Below are positions 57,907 through 64,000 of a stretch of DNA of 64,000 nucleotides, one piece after another (position 1 is the first letter of the stretch; each line of letters begins with the position of its first letter). The stretch is from Litsea cubeba (lineage: Eukaryota; Streptophyta; Magnoliopsida; Laurales; Lauraceae), in contig CM022948.1 in NCBI GenBank assembly GCA_012931725.1, positions 61,143,867 through 61,207,866 of the forward strand. The letters are read 5' to 3'. The notes beneath the pieces are model-generated. The model did no database searches, was not told the DNA's origin, and saw only the letters and a list, made by a program, of their open reading frames with translations. Made by a program: the position numbers and the translations under genes.

Positions 57907-60900
57907 ATGAAAACCCGAGCTTTGAAGCTGAAAGAAGCTCACAAGAGCAATGGCAGCAGCTCCTTGTGCTCCATTCTCTGGGATCTGGAATCCCACCATC
58001 TCGTCACAGCCTCTTCTTCCGATCTCTCCATCTCCATCCACGATCTCCTTCCCCAGAACCCAAAACCCCCAAAGACCCTTCGCCATCACAAAGAAGGCGT
58101 CACCGCCCTCGCCCTCAGCCCCAATTCCACCTGCCTCGCCTCCGGCTCCCTCGACCATTGCATCAAGCTCTACAAATTCCCAAGTAATTGTCTCAGTCTC
58201 CCTGTCTCTGATCTGTTCTGTTTTGTTTTCTCTCTCTTAATTTGGATATGTTTGCGTCGAGAATTTTAGGCTGAAAATGAAAATGGTCTCTGCAGAAGAA
58301 TGATTTTAGGAGGTTTTCATTTTTTCATTTTTTTTTTTTTTTTTTTTTGCGCAAGAGGTGGAAACATTTTTCCACTGCAGGAGATGTTTTGCTACAACTA
58401 ACATTAGAAAATGGAGATATAGAAAATGAAGTCTTCAGACTAAAAAACCACCATCCTTGGAAACAATTTTCATTTTCCGCTGAAACGAGGCAAGGCTCAA
58501 GTCAAAAGGAATTCTTAAGAATGGAAAATTTTCTGAGAATGGCATTCAGCCAGCCAAACATTGAATCATGAGAGAGAAAAACCCACATAAGCATTTATCT
58601 GCAATTTCTTACCATGCAAGACAATTCTATTCCAGTAATTTATATAATCCTTAAACCAAATGTGGAATTGCCTTTCTATTGGAGTTTAGATTAAAGTCAC
58701 TATCTACATTGGAACATCAAATAATTTCCCTTTTGATGGGAAATGATTACCCACCTTTCATCCTTAAATTCTATGAATGCAAGGGGCAATCCATATCTTC
58801 CCCACTTCTCGCCTCTTTAATACACCTTGGACGAAATTCCCTTTACAATGTGTTACTAGGAAATCAGCACGCAGTATGCAAACTGGTCCTTAGGGGCTAT
58901 TGCTTTAATTTTCACTCGTTCCTACTGATTCAAAAGGGGCTTTTATATATGGGGTGTTGAAGATGGTGACGAATGAATGCTCAAGGGTGGTGATCTAAGG
59001 AGAATTTCAATGTCCTAGGGTAGAATGTGTGCAATCATTTTGATGGTTTTCTTTAACTTCTTCCCTTCAACCCTTCATCTTAGCCTCAGTGATAGCAACA
59101 TTTTTCCGAGAAAATCGTAGAATTCATATGTATCAGACACTCGGCCTTCGTATTTTTCACCCATTTGGGAAAGGTCAGCTGGAGACTGAATTTTCACTTG
59201 TTCATTTTCCTAGTGAACTAATTGCATATTTTTTCCAGGAAAATTCCATCTTCACCCTTTCCATTTTTGAGGATTCCACAAATAGATAGTGTTCCTAGTC
59301 TGCAAAAACCAATACAGCTCTCTTTTCCTGCTTTAATTATTTGATGTAGCTTAACATTACATTTACACAGCTTGTTTCTTGGACAATTTAAAGAGTTTAA
59401 GCTGGTATAATGTATTTTCTTCAGAACATTTGAAAGAATCCTAAAGGCAAAGCAATTTTTTTTATTTATAAATTCTAGAACCATAAAGCAGTTAATTTCA
59501 GAGGAAGTGTTTCAGAACAAATAATATTTCATGCAGTAGTGACTTTCCTTGAGATGAGTTATATATACTTGAGCAAGCCCATTGTCTTATTCACTGCTGT
59601 TATTTGGGAGTCTGTTGTATGTTGGGCACAAGGGGAACGATATGGTAGTCATTGCCATACATTGTGGATTCTAGGAAAGCTGAAAGGTGGGGCTTACCCC
59701 TACAAAATGTTTGGCCAGAAAAGAAAGATGCAAATCTTCTTAAACAATTATCAAAAAGGTTGTTTCTCTTGGCTGGCATTGTATATTTTCCTTGTTCCAA
59801 AAAAATTATTAATTTGAATCTATTCTTCACTGAAGTCTTTATTTATTTATTCTTTTACATCTTGAATTGATTTACTACTTTGCTCAGGTGGTGATTTTCA
59901 GCATAACGTAACTAGGTTCACCTTGCCTATTCGCTCTCTTGCTTTTAACAAGTCTGGTACCTTGTTGGCTGCCGCTGGTGATGATGAGGGCATTAAATTG
60001 ATTGCTACAATCGATGGTTCAATCTCAAGAGTGCTCAAGGGTCACAAAGGGTCTGTCACTGGCTTAGCATTTGATCCTACTGGTGAGTACTTGGCATCTG
60101 TAGATGGGATTGGAACAGTCATCTATTGGGAGCTCTCTTCAGGAAAACCAATACACACCCTTAAAGGCATCGCCCCTGATTCTGGTTCTGATGACTCTGT
60201 TTTAAATATGGTGAGTTGGAGTCCTGATGGTGAAATGCTAGCTGTCCCGGGTTTGAGAAATGACGTAGTGATGTACGATAGAGATACGGCAGAAAAGCTC
60301 TTCTCATTGAAGGGGATCATATTCAATCGTCTGTTTATTGTATTGGTCACCTAATGGGAAATACATGGCCACATCTGGCTTAGATAGGCAAGTTTTAATT
60401 TGGGATGTTGATCAGAGGCAGGACATTGACAGACAGAAATTTGACGATAGGATATGTTGTTTGGCTTGGAAACCCAATGCAATGCTCTGGCTGTTATTGA
60501 TGTTATGGGTAGGTTTGGGCTGTGGGAATCTGTTATTCCTTTGTCTATGAAGTCTCCTACTGATGGTGCTTCTAGTCTACAATCGAGAAGTGGCAATGGA
60601 CTTCTTTGTTTGATGAAGATGACGAAGAACCTAGTAATTCTGGTAGCTTAAGTGATATCGGCGAAGACAGTATAGTGAATTGGCTCCGGTTAGAAGGAAT
60701 AAGACTACGGAAACAGTCATCATTTGGTGACAATTCGGAATGAAGATGGTGGAGGGCAAGAGGACTTACTTCCTCGGGTTGAAAATTCCGTAAAAAAGCA
60801 CCTGCGAAACTTGAAGAGAACTTTGATTCTGGAAAAGCAAAAGAGGGGACTGGAAGTTTGGCAAAGTTTGGAAGATCAAATATGCAGGAGCCTTTCCAGC

Positions 60901-61763
60901 CGGGTTCTACACCAGTACAGGCTGGGAAGAGGCGATTTCTATGCTACATATCCTTGGAAGTGTAACTACAATTGAAACGATGGCCACTCCCATATAGAGG
61001 TTATGTCCATTTGTCAATTTTGTTGACTACTGACTTAAATGATAAAAACGGTATGGACATTAGGAGCCATTATAAAAATATACCAAATGTCTCCACTAGA
61101 GTTGTTGGATCAGTATGTTAGGTTTTCTTTTTATTTGGGCAATTGTTGCCAGGTAAATTCACCATAAAAAAGTTATTACACTCATACTCCTACACTTTTG
61201 AAATGCAGGTAGATTTCATGACACTGGAAGAGGTCCAAGGGTTCCTTCTATGACTGACTATTTTGGTTTCACCATGGCTTCACTTAATGAGTGTGGGAGT
61301 GTCTTCGCAAATCATGTAAAGGAGATAAGAACATGAGCACTCTCATGTATCGCCCCTTCACTAGCTGGGCTAATAACAGCGAGGTCTGTCTTTTGTCTTG
61401 TAGGATGAAGTATGCCTGGTCATTCCATGGAAATATGATAAACTCATGTAAATATGCTCCAACGTGTATGCCTGGTCATTCCATGAGAATATGATAAATT
61501 CATGTAAATATGCTCCACGTGCATGCAGGGAGTCTGCATGCCTGGTTATCATTTGCATGTGTTATATAATAGTATGTTTGTTCTGTAGAAAACTTATTTG
61601 AGGATTTAACTATTGCACTAACCCTAAATCAAATGTGTGGATTCAGTGGTCTATGCGGTTTTTGAAGCAGAGGAAGTGAAGGTTGTGGCCCTTGGTGCTG
61701 GCTGGATTGCAGCAGTTACCAGTCTTAATTTTCTTCGTATCTTCACTGAGGGGTGGACTGCAG
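57907..61763 (+). CDS. EOL1: CTF4/WDHD1 (EOL1-type) WD40 replication factor, 5' part
   Basis: Exons: 57907-58183, 59888-60999, 61209-61383 and 61647-61763; the 3' exons were not recognised in the window. The start MKTRALKLKEAHKSNG and SPNSTCLASGSLDHCIKLY, then RFTLPIRSLAFNKSGTLLAA, GDDEGIKLI, VPGLRNDVVMYDRDTAEKLF, TSGLDRQVLIWDVDQRQDID and WKPNA match the N-terminal WD40 propeller of the plant Ctf4 homologue. Exon 3 (GPRVPSMTDYFGFTMASLNE, DKNMSTLMYRPFTSWANNSE) opens the SepB/Mcl1 middle domain. Ctf4 trimers link the CMG helicase to DNA polymerase alpha in the nucleus; Arabidopsis EOL1 also helps LHP1 keep H3K27me3 through replication. Frame breaks of one base occur near 60312-60315 (G run), 60338, 60478, 60600, 60740, 60983, 61667 and 61755. 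Residues stay conserved across them, so sequence error is as likely as decay. Intron 1 (1.7 kb) has no recognised insert. Intron 3 has a 56-bp tandem duplication at 61411-61522. Confidence 0.88.
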
Positions 61764-63069
61764 GTTTGTCTGGAAATTGCATTGAATTTTTTTTCTTTTC
61801 CTCAATAGCAGTTTTAAAGAAACTCATAAGAGTTTTTCTGCCTTCTGAACATTAACTGAATTTCATTTAAGAAAGGTAGATACAAAATGAAAAGCCGTCA
61901 TCGAGGAGATTAGAGATGGACAAGGAAAGGCATAAAAGTAAAGATAAAAAAAAACAGTAATATGTTTAAGAAATCAAACCATGTGAAACAAAATACTGTG
62001 TCCGAACCAGATTTGCCAGACCATCTTCTTCTTCACTGAGATCTCTGGAAATGTGGTGAAAGTGGCACCAATAATTATTGGCAGTTACTTTATATCTTCG
62101 ATAGTATAAAAGAAAAACTTCTAGGGTGCTTGAGCTTCACCATCCATAATGAAATAGCATTTTTGGAGTCCCACTTTACTAGCACCAGGCCATGAAGATG
62201 TATCTTTATTAGGAGGAGCGCTCTTTTATGGCCAAAATTCCAGCTCTATTGAGGCCATGCTCAGATGGGCCAAACAGGAGTTTTGCATGATTCACAGTGT
62301 GTTTTTGCACAAGATATTATTATTTTTTGATCCGTCACAAGATATTATTTGTTATTGGTTGTGTGGTCCATATCATTTCCCCCACAAAACTATGGGGATT
62401 CCTTGGCCCATCCTAGAGTTCAAGCATTTGTTGGACAGAGATGATTAAAAACAGTTTTGAATCACCAAAAGTCTCAAAATGGATTTTTCGTTAATTTCTG
62501 TTTTATGTGTTAGCCTATGCAAGTCATTTGATCCTATATGTATCCATTGTTAATCAGCTTGATGCTTGTGGTATTTCTTATTCTTTATAGCCTTTGTTAT
62601 TCTGGACTTCTTTATAGGGGCTTCATGGAAAGATGGCTCTGAGGTCATTTTGGACCTAGCAATACTTTATCACGGTACCTCTAGCAAAGACTTGGTGCAT
62701 ATGGAAAGAAGTACAGTGATCTTGATGGTGCCATATTTTCTTTTCTTGTGGAGACAACAGTGCCTTGCACCTTGAGTTGGACCGAATGCCTAGGAGTTTA
62801 TGGAGTATTCAGGAAATCTCCATGCACAAAAGATTGATCAAGTTGCAAAGGCATCAGATGGTGGAAATTTAGTGTAGATGGGAGCTTTACTGGTTATGCC
62901 AGCTCCGTGCTGGTTGGGTGTGCTTAGTGATGGGAAAGGCGAAGTAAGACTACTTTTTTAATATCCTATTGGGATGGGTGAGTGGGTGCTTCAATATCAT
63001 AGAGGATTTATTTTATTTGCATATTAGAGGCCACATAATTCAGAAGTGGCCAATCAAGAAGCGATTAGA
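61764..63069. other. Presumed intronic or 3' region of the CTF4-type gene
   Basis: Begins with a splice donor (GCAG|GTTTGT at 61764). No further CTF4 exon, such as the remaining SepB domain, was recognised. Short open frames at 62257-62775 lack convincing similarity to the family. Confidence 0.4.
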
Positions 63070-63480
63070 CAGTTATGCCTATGGAGCAGAATGCTGGCCA
63101 ATTAAGAAGCAACATATGCACAAATGGATGTAGCAGAGATGAGAATGCTGGGAAGGATAAAATTAGAAACGAGTGCTTTCGAAAGCATTCAGGGGTAGCA
63201 ACAATAGGGGATAAAATTAGAGAAATCCGTTTGAGATGGTTTGGACATGTCCAACATAGGCTGGTAACGGCGAGTAAGGAAAAGTTTGGCCATGGAGGTT
63301 AATGGCCCACCAAGAGGAAGGGGTAGGCCAAAGAGGACGTGGATGGAGGTGGTAAAAATGGATATGAGGAAGTGTAACTTATCTGAGAATTTGGCTCAAG
63401 ATAGATAGGAATGGAGAAACAAAATTCATTTAGCTGACCTCAACATAGTTAGGACAAGGCTTGATGATGATAATTCAGAA
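63070..63480 (+). pseudogene. LINE ORF2 C-terminal end, degenerate
   Basis: Frames on the + strand spell YGAECWPIKKQ-like sequence (63078-63110), MDVAEMRMLG, then KIREIRLRWFGHVQHR (63212-63260), RGRGRPKRTWMEVVKMDMRK (63314-63373) and EWRNKIHLADLNIV (63409-63450). It ends in AGGCTTGATGATGATAA. This is the well-known C-terminal tail of plant LINE-type reverse transcriptases and their 3' end. It is frame-shifted and has a stop after LAQDR. It is a 5'-truncated copy, as usual for LINEs. Confidence 0.85.
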
Positions 63481-64000
63481 GTGGATTCAAAGTAAATAAA
63501 CATTGGCATGGACTCAAGGATGCAAGGGAAACTATTGAAGTTGTGTCATTGAAGAGAAGTTGAGAGGATACGAGCAATGTGAACCACTCAATACTACATC
63601 TTAAATATGGTGATTTTGACACGTGATTCAACTTATGCCAATCTGTTGGGGAAGTGGCGCAGCGGAATGAGCAACCTTTGATCGACAAACACACACACAC
63701 AACAACCACAAATAATCAATCATTCATCCACGAAGATGAAGGCACACCAATTTACGTTGCTCGACAAAACAGCCTACGTCCACGGAAATCGCTCCCGTCA
63801 ATTCCTCTTTCTTCCTTGCTTCTAGGTTAGAGTTACATACATCATATATATAATATATAATCACCACTTTCTTGGCCCCCAAGAAAGTCTTTCTTAGCCC
63901 CCAAGAAAACCCCTGCACAATTACCAAAATATCCCACACCCAGTTACACCCAGATTAACCCAATTGACTAAGGCTAACCCATAATACAAGACAATAACCC
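63481..64000. other. Intergenic to window edge, no gene seen
   Basis: Contains a short CA microsatellite at 63690-63700 and a TATA-rich stretch near 63845-63860. No gene, tRNA or repeat boundary could be supported. Confidence 0.4.

Noticed and set aside
57729..58187. 152-codon Arg-rich frame and overlapping - strand frame
   Set aside because: Out of frame with the clear WD40 start at 57907; composition follows from purine-rich leader sequence.

Overview
The window is nuclear DNA of a flowering plant. It has AT-rich intergenic sequence, spliced genes with GT-AG introns, plant-specific transposon families (Mutator-like/MULE, CACTA/En-Spm, PIF/Harbinger-like) and two recognisable host genes. 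I cannot name the species. No tRNA, rRNA or organelle genes were seen, and no complete LTR retrotransposon.

Layout. 1-785: a tandem array of 50-82 bp units and a TIR-transposon-like end. 785-3109: a decayed MULE transposase (copy A, + strand), followed by a 52-bp triplicate and a striking array of nine hairpin units (3700-4655). 4656-9759: mostly AT-rich non-coding DNA with short duplications. 9760-10775: a 1-kb non-autonomous MULE with ~200-bp TIRs and a perfect 9-bp target duplication. About 11703-35714: a large autonomous-type MULE (element B). It carries a mudrA-type transposase (- strand, 32364-34932) and a divergent plant-mobile-domain (PMD)/Ulp1-protease gene (+ strand, 14179-15973 and 28767-30411). 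It also holds a nine-copy 98-bp array built on the same palindrome as its terminal regions. Element B is split by a 12.8-kb CACTA element (15974-28766) with 30-bp TIRs, a TTA target duplication, subterminal CCGATAT arrays, and two spliced genes on the - strand: a TNPD-like tnp2 transposase, and a Transposase_24 gene fused to a Ulp1 domain. 35715-44100: non-coding DNA with a 1-kb PIF/Harbinger-like element (39214-40219). 44582-52634: a 24-exon full-size ABCG/PDR transporter gene. 54482-54740: a FAR1-related relic. 57907-61763: the 5' half of a CTF4/WDHD1 homologue (EOL1 type) with two E2F-like sites upstream. 63070-63480: the 3' end of a LINE.

How it fits together. Order of insertion can be read directly: the MULE came first and the CACTA jumped into it later. 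Both carry a Ulp1 (C48, SUMO-protease-like) domain, and both domains look damaged at the active site: the MULE copy has Asn where Asp is expected, and the CACTA copy lacks the exon that should hold the catalytic Cys. Many genes of all kinds (both transposons, the ABC transporter and the replication gene) keep well-conserved residues and splice sites but contain 1-bp indels, often in homopolymers. That pattern is compatible either with decay or with uncorrected long-read assembly errors, so 'pseudogene' labels here are provisional.
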